Assembly (NCBI GenBank): GCA_944381495.1
Contig: CALWLJ010000001.1
Span: 62,001-126,000, forward strand
DNA length: 64,000 bases
Source of the DNA: an uncultured Mediterraneibacter sp.
GTDB taxonomy: Bacteria > Bacillota > Clostridia > Lachnospirales > Lachnospiraceae
Reading direction: 5' to 3'
The translations under genes and the position numbers were made by a program. The notes beneath the pieces were generated by a model. The model was given only the letters and a program-made list of their open reading frames with translations, was not told the DNA's origin and ran no database searches. How positions within the stretch are numbered: position 1 is the stretch's first letter; each line of letters opens with the position of its first letter. Of the stretch, positions 50,071 to 58,942 are shown piece by piece.

Positions 50071-50970
50071 ATGAAAAACGGTATTGAACGACAGATCAAG
50101 GCAGGTTACGGAGACCTGCGCAGATCAGAGAAGAAAGCGGCGGATTATATACTGGAGCATATGGAGCAGGCGGCTGAGATGTCCATTGACCGTCTGGCAA
50201 AGGAGGCACAGGTCAGCCAGCCTACAGTGCTGCGCATGCTCCATGCTCTGGGATTCGCAGGATATAAGGACTTCCGATACCGTCTTGTATCAGAGCTGGC
50301 AGTGAAGGAGCCTGGCGGTGAGCAGCCTTCCGCGGAGCCGATGTATGGATATACACTGGGCAGAGAGGATGCTCTGGAGGATATTCCCTCCCGTATGCTG
50401 AGTACAGCTACAGGGATGCTGGAGGAGACGATGAAGAACTTCTCGGTGAAGACGTACAAAAGAGTGGTGGAAGCGCTTAAGTCTGCCCGGATGATCGATA
50501 TCTATGGAGTGGAGAACTCTGCGGTAACAGCCCAGGATCTGCTGGCGAAACTTCTGTACCTGGGGCTGCCGTGCCGGTATTTCGAGGATTATTATTATCA
50601 GCGGATCTCAGCGGGAACGCTGACCGATCAGGATGTGGCGGTGGGGATCTCCTATTCCGGCGCGTCGAAGGATACGGTGGATGTGATGCGCACGGCGAAG
50701 AAATCAGGAGCGACAACTATTGTGATCACCAATTTCCAGGAGTCGCTCATTAATAAGTATGCGGATATCCTGATCTGTACCAGTCAGGAGCAGTTCATCT
50801 ATGGAAATGCCATCTTCTCCCGGATGACCCAGCTGATGATCGTGGATATGATCTACATGGGGATCATCGCATCGGATTACGATCATTATATATCCCAGCT
50901 GGACAAGGGGGAGAAGGTAGTGAGGGAGAAGGCCTATCCGGAGAAGGATCTGCCGGGCAGTCACCGGTAA
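50071..50970 (+). CDS. MurR/RpiR-family transcriptional regulator
   Basis: A 299-residue regulator with an N-terminal helix-turn-helix (MSIDRLAKEAQVSQPTVLRM at about residues 41-60) and a C-terminal SIS sugar-phosphate-binding fold (DIYGVENSAVTAQDLLAK, VGISYSGASKDTVDVM, TTIVITNFQESLINKYAD). ATG 50071 is preferred to 50065 because of the AGAGGA spacing. It adjoins the 2-aminoethylphosphonate genes and shares an operator sequence with them, so it probably controls that operon. The effector may be a phosphonate or phosphorylated compound; this is inference. Confidence 0.9.
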   Translation: MKNGIERQIKAGYGDLRRSEKKAADYILEHMEQAAEMSIDRLAKEAQVSQPTVLRMLHALGFAGYKDFRYRLVSELAVKEPGGEQPSAEPMYGYTLGREDALEDIPSRMLSTATGMLEETMKNFSVKTYKRVVEALKSARMIDIYGVENSAVTAQDLLAKLLYLGLPCRYFEDYYYQRISAGTLTDQDVAVGISYSGASKDTVDVMRTAKKSGATTIVITNFQESLINKYADILICTSQEQFIYGNAIFSRMTQLMIVDMIYMGIIASDYDHYISQLDKGEKVVREKAYPEKDLPGSHR

Positions 50971-51007
50971 CTCTGAGTTCGCTTTGACAGCATTTTGGCC
51001 GTGCGGC

Positions 51008-51036
51008 TTCAGGAGTAGATTTTCTACAATTATACA
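51008..51036 (+). promoter_or_regulatory. Promoter with operator in its spacer (phosphonate operon)
   Basis: TTCAGG (51008-51013), 17-base spacer, TATACA (51031-51036). The palindrome GTAGATTTTCTAC (51015-51027) fills the spacer and is the exact reverse complement of the core at 50046-50058. A repressor bound here would block RNA polymerase. Confidence 0.55.
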
Positions 51037-51040
51037 TATG

Positions 51041-51088
51041 TTAAGCCTCTGTAAAGTTTACATTCCCTTTACAGAGGCTTAATTTTAT
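51041..51088 (+). terminator. Perfect 16-bp hairpin with T-rich tail
   Basis: TTAAGCCTCTGTAAAG (51041-51056) is exactly complementary to 51067-51082, followed by TTTTAT. It lies at the expected transcription start of the operator-containing promoter. It could terminate the regulator transcript or attenuate the phosphonate operon. Confidence 0.8.
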
Positions 51089-51231
51089 CTTGATGGAAAT
51101 CGGAGAAAAATCAGTGCATAATCGGAACTGTCCGGAGCGGAAAAGCCGACGGCAACAGTCGATACAAAGGGCTCCGGCAGATATAAGAAACGAAACACTT
51201 GAGGAAATTCATTCTAAGAGGAGTAAGTATT

Positions 51232-52002
51232 ATGCTGAAGTTGAGAAATGTAAAGAAGAGTTTCGATGGAACTCCGGTGCTGAAAGACATCAGCCTTGAT
51301 ATTGAAGACGGCGAGATCGTCTCTATACTCGGTCCTTCCGGATGCGGCAAGACAACGCTGCTGAACCTGATCCTGGGCATTGTGGACGCCGACGGCGGGC
51401 AGATCATTTATAACGAGGAAGATCTGACGAGAGTTCCTATGGAGAAGAGAGGATTCAACATCGTCTTCCAGGATTACGCCCTGTTTCCTAACCTGAATGT
51501 ATATCAGAATATTACATACGGCCTCCGGAACAATCCGGAGATCTCTTCCAGAGAAGAAGTAGAGGACCTGATTCATCTGCTTGGCCTGGAAGAGCACCTG
51601 AACAAGCGGATCGGCATGCTCTCCGGCGGACAGAAGCAGAGAGTGGCGCTGGCAAGGACCATGGTGATGAAGCCGAAGATCCTGCTGCTGGATGAGCCGC
51701 TGAGCGCCCTGGACGGCGTGATCAAGGAGTCCATCAAGGACAGGATCAAAACGATCGCGCAGGAGTATCATCTGACAACGATTATCGTAACTCATGATCC
51801 TGAGGAAGCTCTGACACTCTCTGACCGTGTTATGATCATCAACGACGGCGAGATCGCACAGTTCGGAAAACCGGAGGAGATCATCGCGAAGCCGGAGAAC
51901 GGATTTGTGAAGAAGTTCATCCTGAACCAGCTGGAGATCAAGAAGAACAATATATATACCCTGTTCGCGGGACAGCTGCAGGAACAGGCTCAGGTCTGCT
52001 GA
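51232..52002 (+). CDS. ABC transporter ATP-binding protein (2-aminoethylphosphonate uptake)
   Basis: A 256-residue ATPase. Walker A is LGPSGCGKTTLLNL (about residues 34-47), signature LSGGQKQRVALARTM (about 128-142), Walker B ILLLDEPLSALDG and H-loop IIVTHDPEEAL. It energises the permease encoded four to fourteen bases downstream. ATG 51232 follows AAGAGGAG by about eight bases; an extended frame begins at 51199. Substrate is inferred from PhnW and PhnX in the same operon; by sequence alone it resembles spermidine/iron/phosphonate-type importers. Confidence 0.9.
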   Translation: MLKLRNVKKSFDGTPVLKDISLDIEDGEIVSILGPSGCGKTTLLNLILGIVDADGGQIIYNEEDLTRVPMEKRGFNIVFQDYALFPNLNVYQNITYGLRNNPEISSREEVEDLIHLLGLEEHLNKRIGMLSGGQKQRVALARTMVMKPKILLLDEPLSALDGVIKESIKDRIKTIAQEYHLTTIIVTHDPEEALTLSDRVMIINDGEIAQFGKPEEIIAKPENGFVKKFILNQLEIKKNNIYTLFAGQLQEQAQVC

Positions 52003-52015
52003 AGAGGTGAACCCC

Positions 52016-53683
52016 ATGAGAAAGAACAGAGAGATTAAACTTATTTTCACACTGCTGGCGGTCTTCTTCGCAGGATTCCTTGCAGTGCCTATGATCAGCG
52101 TGCTGGTGAGGTCCTTTACCGGCGACGGGACAGCATTTTCCCTGTCCCATTATGTGGAAGTGCTGACAGGAAGAGGATTCCTGAGAGCGCTGTGGAACAG
52201 TATCCTGATCTCCGTGTGCAGCGCCTTTTTAACAACAGTGCTGGCGTTCATCCTGGCATACACGATCCACTATACAAATACCGGGAAACGCTATAAATGG
52301 CTGATCAGCAAGGCGGCTATCCTGCCTATGCTCCTGCCGACTATTACATATGGATTCGCTATCATCTATTCCTTCGGAAAGCAGGGACTTCTGACCCGGC
52401 TCTTCGGCAGACAGCTCTTCGACATCTACGGATTCAACGGACTGCTGCTTGGATATGTGGCATATACACTCCCCATCGCATTTACACTGATCAACAATGC
52501 CATGGGATATATCGACAAGCGGTTCATGATCGTCTCGAGACTGATGGGGGATTCCCCGCTGCAGACATTCCGCATGACGATCCTGATCCCGCTGCTCGGA
52601 ACACTGGCGACAGCATTTATCCAGACATTCTTCCTCTGCTTCACAGACTTCGGTATCCCGGCGTCAGTAGGCGGACAGTTCGAGGTGGTGGCCAGCGTGC
52701 TCTACACAGAGATGCTGGGAAGTGTGCCGAACTTCGGAAACGGCGCGGTCGTGGCTCTGATCATGATCATCCCGTCCGTGGTCAGCATCACGGTGCTGCA
52801 TATTCTGGAGAAATACAATGTACGCTACAATAAGATCTCGCCCATCGAGTTGAAGAAGGGTGTGAAACGTGACGTGGCATTCAGCATTTTGAGCGGCGCT
52901 ATCCTGATCTGCACGCTGTCTATGTTCCTTGTTATGTTCATCGTGCCCTTCATCGAAGAGTGGCCATACCGGATGAGCTTTACTCTGGAGCATGTGCAGG
53001 CGGTGTTCGAGGACAGCCAGCTCTATGGTGTGTATATCAACTCGGTAATGGTGGCCGTGCTCACGGCTCTGGCGGGAACGATCCTGTCCTACGGAGGGGC
53101 TCTGGTGACAGCCAGAAGCACAGTCAGCGGAAAACTGAAGAAGGTGATCGACAGCATCGCCCTGGTGACAAACACCATCCCCGGCATGGTCATCGGTCTT
53201 GCCTACCTGTTCGTGTTTACAGGTACACCCCTTCAGAATACCTTCCCCATCATTATCATATGTAACATTGTGCATTTCTTCTCTACACCTTATCTGATGA
53301 TGAAGAACTCTCTCTCCAAGATGAATGCATCCTGGGAGACGACAGCAATGCTGATGGGAGACAACTGGATCAAGACTATCGTCAGAGTTGTGACGCCGAA
53401 TGCAATGTCCACGCTGCTGGAAGTGTTCAGCTACTATTTTGTCAATGCGATGGTAACGGTCAGTGCCGTGATCTTCATCGCAGGCACAAGGACCATGGTC
53501 ATTACGACCAAGATCAAGGAACTGCAGTATTTTAATGAATTCAACGAAATATTCGTGCTTTCGCTTCTGATCCTGTTTACCAATCTGATCGCAAGAGCGC
53601 TGTTCCGGAAGCTGGCGGCGGTAAGCGAGAGGAGACAGAACACGGCGAAGATATACCGGTTCTCAGCGAAGAAAGCGGCATAG
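52016..53683 (+). CDS. ABC transporter permease with two fused permease domains
   Basis: A 555-residue integral membrane protein with about twelve helices, made of two BPD_transp_1 halves in tandem. Each half has its own EAA-type loop (SRLMGDSPLQTFRMTILIPL in the first, AMLMGDNWIKTIVRVVTPNA in the second). One gene thus supplies both permease halves for 2-aminoethylphosphonate import. ATG 52016 follows GAGGTG by seven bases; GTG 52007 is inside that site. Fused permeases of this size are known in the phosphonate and iron groups. Confidence 0.9.
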   Translation: MRKNREIKLIFTLLAVFFAGFLAVPMISVLVRSFTGDGTAFSLSHYVEVLTGRGFLRALWNSILISVCSAFLTTVLAFILAYTIHYTNTGKRYKWLISKAAILPMLLPTITYGFAIIYSFGKQGLLTRLFGRQLFDIYGFNGLLLGYVAYTLPIAFTLINNAMGYIDKRFMIVSRLMGDSPLQTFRMTILIPLLGTLATAFIQTFFLCFTDFGIPASVGGQFEVVASVLYTEMLGSVPNFGNGAVVALIMIIPSVVSITVLHILEKYNVRYNKISPIELKKGVKRDVAFSILSGAILICTLSMFLVMFIVPFIEEWPYRMSFTLEHVQAVFEDSQLYGVYINSVMVAVLTALAGTILSYGGALVTARSTVSGKLKKVIDSIALVTNTIPGMVIGLAYLFVFTGTPLQNTFPIIIICNIVHFFSTPYLMMKNSLSKMNASWETTAMLMGDNWIKTIVRVVTPNAMSTLLEVFSYYFVNAMVTVSAVIFIAGTRTMVITTKIKELQYFNEFNEIFVLSLLILFTNLIARALFRKLAAVSERRQNTAKIYRFSAKKAA

Positions 53684-53734
53684 AGAGAAATATTTTCTAT
53701 CAATAAAAAGTTCTAAATAAGGAGAATCAGAAAA

Positions 53735-54757
53735 ATGAAGAAAATGAGATCATCAAATGGAAAAAGAGCAGCTGCTCTTACACTGGCACTTGCTGTAGGC
53801 GTTACCGGCCTCGGACTCACCGGCTGCGGCGCGGGATCATCCGACGATCAGGTGATCATCTACTCCAACGCGGATGAAGAAGCTATCACAGCTATGGAGA
53901 ACGCCCTGAACAACAACGGATATGAGGGACAGTATGTGTTCCAGACATTCGGAACATCTGAGCTGGGCGGAAAGCTCCTGGCAGAGGGAACAGACATAGA
54001 GGCGGATATGGTGACTATGAGTACATTTTATGTAGAGAGTGCTCAGGAGCAGAACTCCATGTTCCAGGATCTGACCTTCGATGTGGATACGATCGATGAG
54101 TTCGAGCCCTACTGCGCACCTATTACATCCCAGGAGGGAACGATCATCGTGAACACAGAGATGATGGCAGAGAACAACCTGCCTACTCCTACATCTCTGA
54201 AGGACCTTGCGGATCCGGTTTACAAGGGATTCCTCTCTGTGACAGATATTTCCGCATCCTCTACGGCATGGCTGCTGATCCAGGCTCTTGTGTCCGAGTA
54301 CGGTGAGGACGGCGCGAAGGATGTGCTGGCAGGTATTTATGAAAATGCAGGAGACCATCTGGAAGACTCCGGTTCCGCTCCGCTGAAGCTGGTGCGCGCT
54401 GGTGAGGTGGCTGTCGGATTCGGTCTTCGCCAGCAGGCAGTGGCTGACAAAGCAGATGGACTTCCCATCGACTATATCGATCCGGCGGAAGGAAACTTCA
54501 GCCTGACAGAATCTGTGGCAGTTGTGGACAAAGGCGACAATACGAATCCTCTTGCAATGGAGATGGCTCAGTGCATCATCGAGAACGGAAGAGAAGAGCT
54601 TCAGTCCTACTATCCCAACGCGCTGTATAATGGAGAGACGACAGACGCGGCGAATAAATCCGCCAATCCGAAGGTGTTCCCGGAGAAGCTGACGGTTGAT
54701 CTGCTGGAGCAGCACCAGGCAATCTCTGAAGCTGCGAAGGAGCAGGCAGGCCTGTAG
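53735..54757 (+). CDS. ABC transporter substrate-binding lipoprotein (2-aminoethylphosphonate)
   Basis: A 340-residue lipoprotein with a type II signal peptide and lipobox LTGC (Cys31). The mature part has the ferric/phosphonate-binding (SBP_bac_6/11) pattern, starting QVIIYSNADEEAITAMENAL and including ADMVTMSTFYVESAQ and PVYKGFLSVTDISASSTAWL. It would capture 2-aminoethylphosphonate at the cell surface for the adjacent permease. AAGGAG lies ahead of ATG 53735. A hairpin after the gene may stabilise its part of the message. Confidence 0.88.
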   Translation: MKKMRSSNGKRAAALTLALAVGVTGLGLTGCGAGSSDDQVIIYSNADEEAITAMENALNNNGYEGQYVFQTFGTSELGGKLLAEGTDIEADMVTMSTFYVESAQEQNSMFQDLTFDVDTIDEFEPYCAPITSQEGTIIVNTEMMAENNLPTPTSLKDLADPVYKGFLSVTDISASSTAWLLIQALVSEYGEDGAKDVLAGIYENAGDHLEDSGSAPLKLVRAGEVAVGFGLRQQAVADKADGLPIDYIDPAEGNFSLTESVAVVDKGDNTNPLAMEMAQCIIENGREELQSYYPNALYNGETTDAANKSANPKVFPEKLTVDLLEQHQAISEAAKEQAGL

Positions 54758-54769
54758 GCTGCAGAGAAT

Positions 54770-54811
54770 GGGGCAGACTGATTCTTATGCTGACATGAAT
54801 CAGCTCTGTCC
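54770..54811 (+). promoter_or_regulatory. Intercistronic hairpin before phnW
   Basis: GGGCAGA and CTGATTC (54771-54784) pair with GAATCAG and TCTGTCC (54797-54811) with one G-U pair and a small bulge. No T-run follows, so processing or message stability is more likely than termination. Confidence 0.5.
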
Positions 54812-54890
54812 ATACCAGACAGCTGAACGGTTATGAAAGGAAGCATTAGGAATCATTACAAGATAAAATTGAGAAAAGAGGAAATTCAAG

Positions 54891-55997
54891 ATGAAGACTT
54901 ATAAACTGCTGACGCCGGGACCGCTGACTACAACGGACACGGTAAAAAAAGAAATGTTGTTCGACCACTGCACCTGGGATGATGACTACAAACAGATCAC
55001 CCAGGAGATCCGGAAGAAACTTCTGGAGCTGGCTCATGTATCTGAGGACGAGTATACAGCCGTACTCATGCAGGGCAGCGGTACCTTCGGAGTGGAGTCT
55101 GTGATCACCAGCGTGATCGGGGAAAATGACAAGCTGCTGATCTGTGCCAACGGCGCCTACGGTGAGCGTATGGCAGATATCGCTGATCATGCGAAGATCG
55201 ATCATGTGATCTACAACGAGCACTATAACCTCGTTCCCGATGCTGCGAAAGTAGCGGAAATGCTGGATGCGGATCCGGCCATCACTCATGTCTCCATGGT
55301 ACACAGCGAGACCACATCCGGTATCCTCAATGATATTGAGGCAGTAGGAAAAGTGGTAAAGGAGAAGGGGAGAGTCTTCATCGTGGACGCCATGAGCAGC
55401 TTCGGCGGCGTGGATATCCCGGTGGCGGACTGGGGCATTGACTTCATCATCAGCAGTGCCAACAAGTGTATCCAGGGGGTTCCCGGATTCTCATTTATCA
55501 TTGCAAGACGCTCTCTTCTCATGGAAAGCGCAGGCAAGGCGAGAAGTCTGTCCCTTGATCTGTACGATCAGTGGAAGACGATGGAAGTGGACGGCAAATG
55601 GCGCTTCACATCCCCGACTCATGTGGTGCTTGCATTCGCACAGGCCATGAAGGAGATGGAGGCGGAAGGCGGCATCCCGGCAAGAAACCGCCGCTATACA
55701 GAGAATAACCGCCTCCTCATCGAGAAGATGAATGAGATGGGATTCAGGACTTACATTGACGGAACCCACCAGGGCCCTATCATCACAACTTTCTTCTATC
55801 CCGATGAGTGCCACTTTACATTTGACCAGATGTACCGCTATATCAAGGAGAGAGGCTATGCCATCTATCCGGGCAAGGTTACGGAGGCGCCTACTTTCCG
55901 CATTGGCAACATCGGAGAGATCTACCGGGAAGACATCGAGAAAGTGTGCGGCATTATAAAAGAATTTCTGGAGGAATACAACCATGAAGAAAATTAA
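54891..55997 (+). CDS. phnW: 2-aminoethylphosphonate-pyruvate transaminase
   Basis: A 368-residue PLP enzyme converting 2-aminoethylphosphonate and pyruvate to phosphonoacetaldehyde and alanine. The start YKLLTPGPLTTTDTVK is typical of PhnW. VFIVDAMSSFGG gives the PLP-binding Asp166, and FIISSANKCIQGVPGFSF the Schiff-base Lys192. Length matches the family. GAGGAAATTC precedes the ATG. Its end overlaps phnX by 14 bases, giving translational coupling of the two catabolic steps. Confidence 0.95.
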   Translation: MKTYKLLTPGPLTTTDTVKKEMLFDHCTWDDDYKQITQEIRKKLLELAHVSEDEYTAVLMQGSGTFGVESVITSVIGENDKLLICANGAYGERMADIADHAKIDHVIYNEHYNLVPDAAKVAEMLDADPAITHVSMVHSETTSGILNDIEAVGKVVKEKGRVFIVDAMSSFGGVDIPVADWGIDFIISSANKCIQGVPGFSFIIARRSLLMESAGKARSLSLDLYDQWKTMEVDGKWRFTSPTHVVLAFAQAMKEMEAEGGIPARNRRYTENNRLLIEKMNEMGFRTYIDGTHQGPIITTFFYPDECHFTFDQMYRYIKERGYAIYPGKVTEAPTFRIGNIGEIYREDIEKVCGIIKEFLEEYNHEEN

Positions 55998-56757
55998 GGC
56001 AGTGATCTTTGACTGGGCAGGAACAACAGTAGACTATGGATGTATGGCGCCGGTGCAGGCATTTGTGGAAGTATTTAAGCAGTATGGCATCGAGCCTACC
56101 ATGCAGGAGGTCCGCGAGCCTATGGGTATGCTGAAGATCGATCATATCCGGACCATGCTGAAGATGGAGAGGATCAGCGGTCTGTGGAAGGAAAAATACG
56201 GAAAAGAGCCGGGAGAGGAAGAGGCACAGGCCCTCTACAAGATCTTCGAGGAGAAGCTGCTGAGCATCCTTCATCTCTATTCTGATCCAAAGCCGGGCGT
56301 AGTAGAAGTAGTAAACCGTCTCAGGAGAAACGGCATCAGGATCGGATCCACAACCGGATATAACGACAAGATGATGGAGATCGTCGTTCCTGCGGCAAAG
56401 GAAAAGGGATATGAGCCGGACGTATGGTTCAGCCCGGACTCTACCGGACAGAAGGGCCGCCCCTGGCCCTATATGATCTTCCGCAACATGGAGGCGCTGG
56501 AGATCAAGAAGGTCCGCCGTGTGCTGAAGGTGGGAGATACAGTGTCCGATATCAAAGAAGGCAGGAACGCAGGTGTGTGGTCTGCAGGGATCGTGATCGG
56601 CAGTTCTGAGATGGGGCTGACGGAGGCAGAGTTCGAGGCACTTTCCGATGAAGAGAAGGAAAGAAAGTGCAGAGAAGTTGCAGGCAGGTTCCTGGATGCG
56701 GGAGCGGACAAGGTATTTTACACAATCGAGGATCTGGAGGCGTTTCTTCTCGGGTGA
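55984..56757 (+). CDS. phnX: Phosphonoacetaldehyde hydrolase
   Basis: A 257-residue HAD-superfamily enzyme that splits the C-P bond of phosphonoacetaldehyde to acetaldehyde and phosphate. The nucleophile is Asp10 in VIFDWAGTTVDYG, with the DWAGT signature. The Schiff-base lysine is Lys51 in PMGMLKIDHI, and RVLKVGDTVSDIKEGRNAG carries the metal-binding acids. It completes the pathway with PhnW, feeding phosphate and a two-carbon unit to the cell. The pst phosphate operon follows about 250 bases later. Confidence 0.95.
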   Translation: MKKIKAVIFDWAGTTVDYGCMAPVQAFVEVFKQYGIEPTMQEVREPMGMLKIDHIRTMLKMERISGLWKEKYGKEPGEEEAQALYKIFEEKLLSILHLYSDPKPGVVEVVNRLRRNGIRIGSTTGYNDKMMEIVVPAAKEKGYEPDVWFSPDSTGQKGRPWPYMIFRNMEALEIKKVRRVLKVGDTVSDIKEGRNAGVWSAGIVIGSSEMGLTEAEFEALSDEEKERKCREVAGRFLDAGADKVFYTIEDLEAFLLG

Positions 56758-56846
56758 GTACAGCAGGATCACAGGAAGAAACGGCCGGGTCACGGAGAAA
56801 ATGTAAAAATGGGAGTTATTTCCACTGATATCATATGGAAAATGCA

Positions 56847-56885
56847 GCCTGGATTTGTGCAAAATGGCATAAATCCAGGCTTTTT
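56847..56885 (+). terminator. Terminator of the phosphonate operon
   Basis: GCCTGGATTT (56847-56856) pairs perfectly with AAATCCAGGC (56871-56880), followed by TTTTT. Confidence 0.85.
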
Positions 56886-56890
56886 CGGAC

Positions 56891-56945
56891 TTTACATAGA
56901 TTTAACATACTCTTGATTTTACATTTAACATTTCTCTTTTAAGAT
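56891..56945 (+). promoter_or_regulatory. Pho-box-like repeat array and -10 of the pst operon
   Basis: TTTACA (56891), TTAACA (56902), TTGATT (56913) and TTTAACA (56924) recur with an 11-base period, as in PhoP/PhoB boxes. TAAGAT (56940-56945) is a suitable -10 element and no good -35 is present. The cognate two-component genes end the same operon. Confidence 0.65.
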
Positions 56946-57006
56946 GAATAACGTGCTAAGGAAAGACACAAAATAATCGCAATTGAAAAAAAGGAGATTA
57001 TGAAAA

Positions 57007-57930
57007 ATGAAGATGAAAAAGTTTATCGCAATCTTATCAGTTGTAAGCATGATGGCAGTTGCTGCAGTCGGATGCGGAAGCAGCGGAGATGATGCAAACA
57101 CAGGAAACGATGCGAACGCGGAAAGTGATGCGGGAACAGAAGCAGAAGGCTCCTGGGACGCAGCAAGCACAATCACAGTTGTTTCACGTGAGGAAGGTTC
57201 AGGAACAAGAGGAGCCTTCACAGAGCTGTTCGGTGTTGTTGATGAGAATGACAACGACATGACAACACTTGACGCGCAGATCACAAACAACACATCCGTT
57301 ATGATGACTACTGTATCTGAGAATGAGTATGCGATCGGATACATATCTCTTGGATCTCTGGATGAGTCAATGGTAAAAGCAGTGAAGATTGACGGGGCTG
57401 ATGCTACAGCAGAAAACATCGAGAATGGTTCTTATAAAGTATCCAGACCGTTCAACGTTGCTATGAAGAAAGGCGCTGACAATGCAGTTGCAACAGACTT
57501 CATGAGCTTTATCATGAGCCAGGAAGGACAGCAGGTTGTTGCTGACGAGGGATATATCCCGGTATCTGATGTACAGGCTTATTCAGGAAGCGCTCCGGAA
57601 GGCAGCTGTGTAGTCGGAGGATCTTCTTCAGTGTCTCCGCTGATGGAGAAACTGATCGAGGCTTATAAATCAGTAAACGCAAATGCAAACATCGAGCTTC
57701 AGACATCTGATTCTACAACAGGTATGACATCTACGATCGAGGGAAGCTATGACATCGGTATGGCATCCAGAGAACTGAAGGATGACGAGGCTGCTGAGCT
57801 TGACGGAACTGTTATCGCTACAGATGGTATTGCGGTTATCGTTAACCAGAACAACCCGACAGATGATCTGTCTGTTGATCAGGTAAAATCCATCTACATG
57901 GGCGATGTTACAACATGGGATGCAATCTAA
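57007..57930 (+). CDS. pstS: Phosphate-binding lipoprotein PstS, circularly permuted order
   Basis: A 307-residue lipoprotein with lipobox Cys23 (AVGC). The ligand-binding blocks are in swapped order. SREEGSGTRGAF, normally in the second half of PstS, is at residues 60-71, and GGSSSVSPLMEKL, normally at the mature N-terminus, is at 204-216. It ends with IYMGDVTTWDAI, normally mid-protein. It binds phosphate for PstCAB. AAGGAG lies ten bases before ATG 57007. I recall the same order in other clostridial PstS proteins. Confidence 0.9.
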   Translation: MKMKKFIAILSVVSMMAVAAVGCGSSGDDANTGNDANAESDAGTEAEGSWDAASTITVVSREEGSGTRGAFTELFGVVDENDNDMTTLDAQITNNTSVMMTTVSENEYAIGYISLGSLDESMVKAVKIDGADATAENIENGSYKVSRPFNVAMKKGADNAVATDFMSFIMSQEGQQVVADEGYIPVSDVQAYSGSAPEGSCVVGGSSSVSPLMEKLIEAYKSVNANANIELQTSDSTTGMTSTIEGSYDIGMASRELKDDEAAELDGTVIATDGIAVIVNQNNPTDDLSVDQVKSIYMGDVTTWDAI

Positions 57931-57999
57931 TCAGACCGATACGGACTGAGAGTACGATGCAGAAAAATTTTCAAATGAAAAGATTTCCGCTTTGAATGT

Positions 58000-58036
58000 A
58001 TGAGCCGGGCAGATAGAACATGTCTTCCCGGCTCAT
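58000..58036 (+). promoter_or_regulatory. Hairpin between pstS and pstC
   Basis: ATGAGCCGGG (58000-58009) pairs perfectly with CCCGGCTCAT (58027-58036), directly abutting the AGGAGG of pstC. There is no T-run. It may stabilise the pstS message or limit pstC translation. Confidence 0.65.
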
Positions 58037-58048
58037 TAGGAGGAAAAA

Positions 58049-58942
58049 ATGAAATCAAAAGCATGGACTGAAAAATTCATGCAGGGAGTGTTTTTCGTGG
58101 CCGCATGTGCCTCTGTGCTGGCGGTAGCGCTCATTTGCATCTTCCTTTTTGCAAATGGTATCCCTGCAATGAGAGAGATTGGATTTATTAAATTTATTAC
58201 CGGAGATATCTGGCGTCCGGGCAGTGACCAGTACGGTATCCTTCCGATGATCGTAGGAAGCCTTTATGTGACGGCCGGCGCGATCATATTCGGAGTGCCG
58301 ATCGGGATCCTGACTTCAGTATTTATGGCAATGTACTGTCCGAAGCAGATTTATAAACCACTGAAGGCAGCTACCGAGCTGCTGGCCGGAATTCCTTCCG
58401 TTATCTACGGTTTCTTCGGTATGGTGATCGTGGTTCCGCTGATCCGCAGCCTGGGTGAGTCGCTGCATGCAGCTGGTATCGTGAAGAATGCGGGAAACGG
58501 AAACAGCATCCTGACTGCTTCCATCATCCTTGGAATGATGATCCTGCCTACGATCATCGGAACAACAGAGAGCGCCATGCGCGCGGTTCCTTCTCATTAT
58601 TATGAAGGATCTCTTGCACTGGGAGCAACAAAAGAGAGAAGTATCTTCCGTGTCATCATCCCGGCTGCCAAGTCCGGTGTGATCACGGGAATCGTCCTGG
58701 GGATCGGCCGTGCTATCGGTGAGACCATGGCCGTGATCATGATCGTTGGAAACCAGGCCCGCCTTACAGGCAGTATCCTCCAGGGAATCCGTACCCTGAC
58801 CGGAAATATCGTAATTGAAATGGGATATGCTACAGGCCTGCACCGTGAGGCGCTGATCGCAACAGGAGTTGTTCTCTTTGTATTTATCCTGATCATCAAC
58901 TTATGTGTAGCAGTGTTAAAGAGGGGGACAGATCATGAGTAA
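58049..58942 (+). CDS. pstC: Phosphate ABC transporter permease PstC
   Basis: A 297-residue membrane protein with about six helices. PstC features include FIKFITGDIWRPGSDQYGIL, the ELLAGIPSVIYGFFGMVI motif near residues 112-129, and the EAA-like loop YYEGSLALGATKERSIFRVI. It forms the phosphate channel with PstA. AGGAGG precedes ATG 58049. It overlaps pstA by eight bases. Confidence 0.95.
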   Translation: MKSKAWTEKFMQGVFFVAACASVLAVALICIFLFANGIPAMREIGFIKFITGDIWRPGSDQYGILPMIVGSLYVTAGAIIFGVPIGILTSVFMAMYCPKQIYKPLKAATELLAGIPSVIYGFFGMVIVVPLIRSLGESLHAAGIVKNAGNGNSILTASIILGMMILPTIIGTTESAMRAVPSHYYEGSLALGATKERSIFRVIIPAAKSGVITGIVLGIGRAIGETMAVIMIVGNQARLTGSILQGIRTLTGNIVIEMGYATGLHREALIATGVVLFVFILIINLCVAVLKRGTDHE

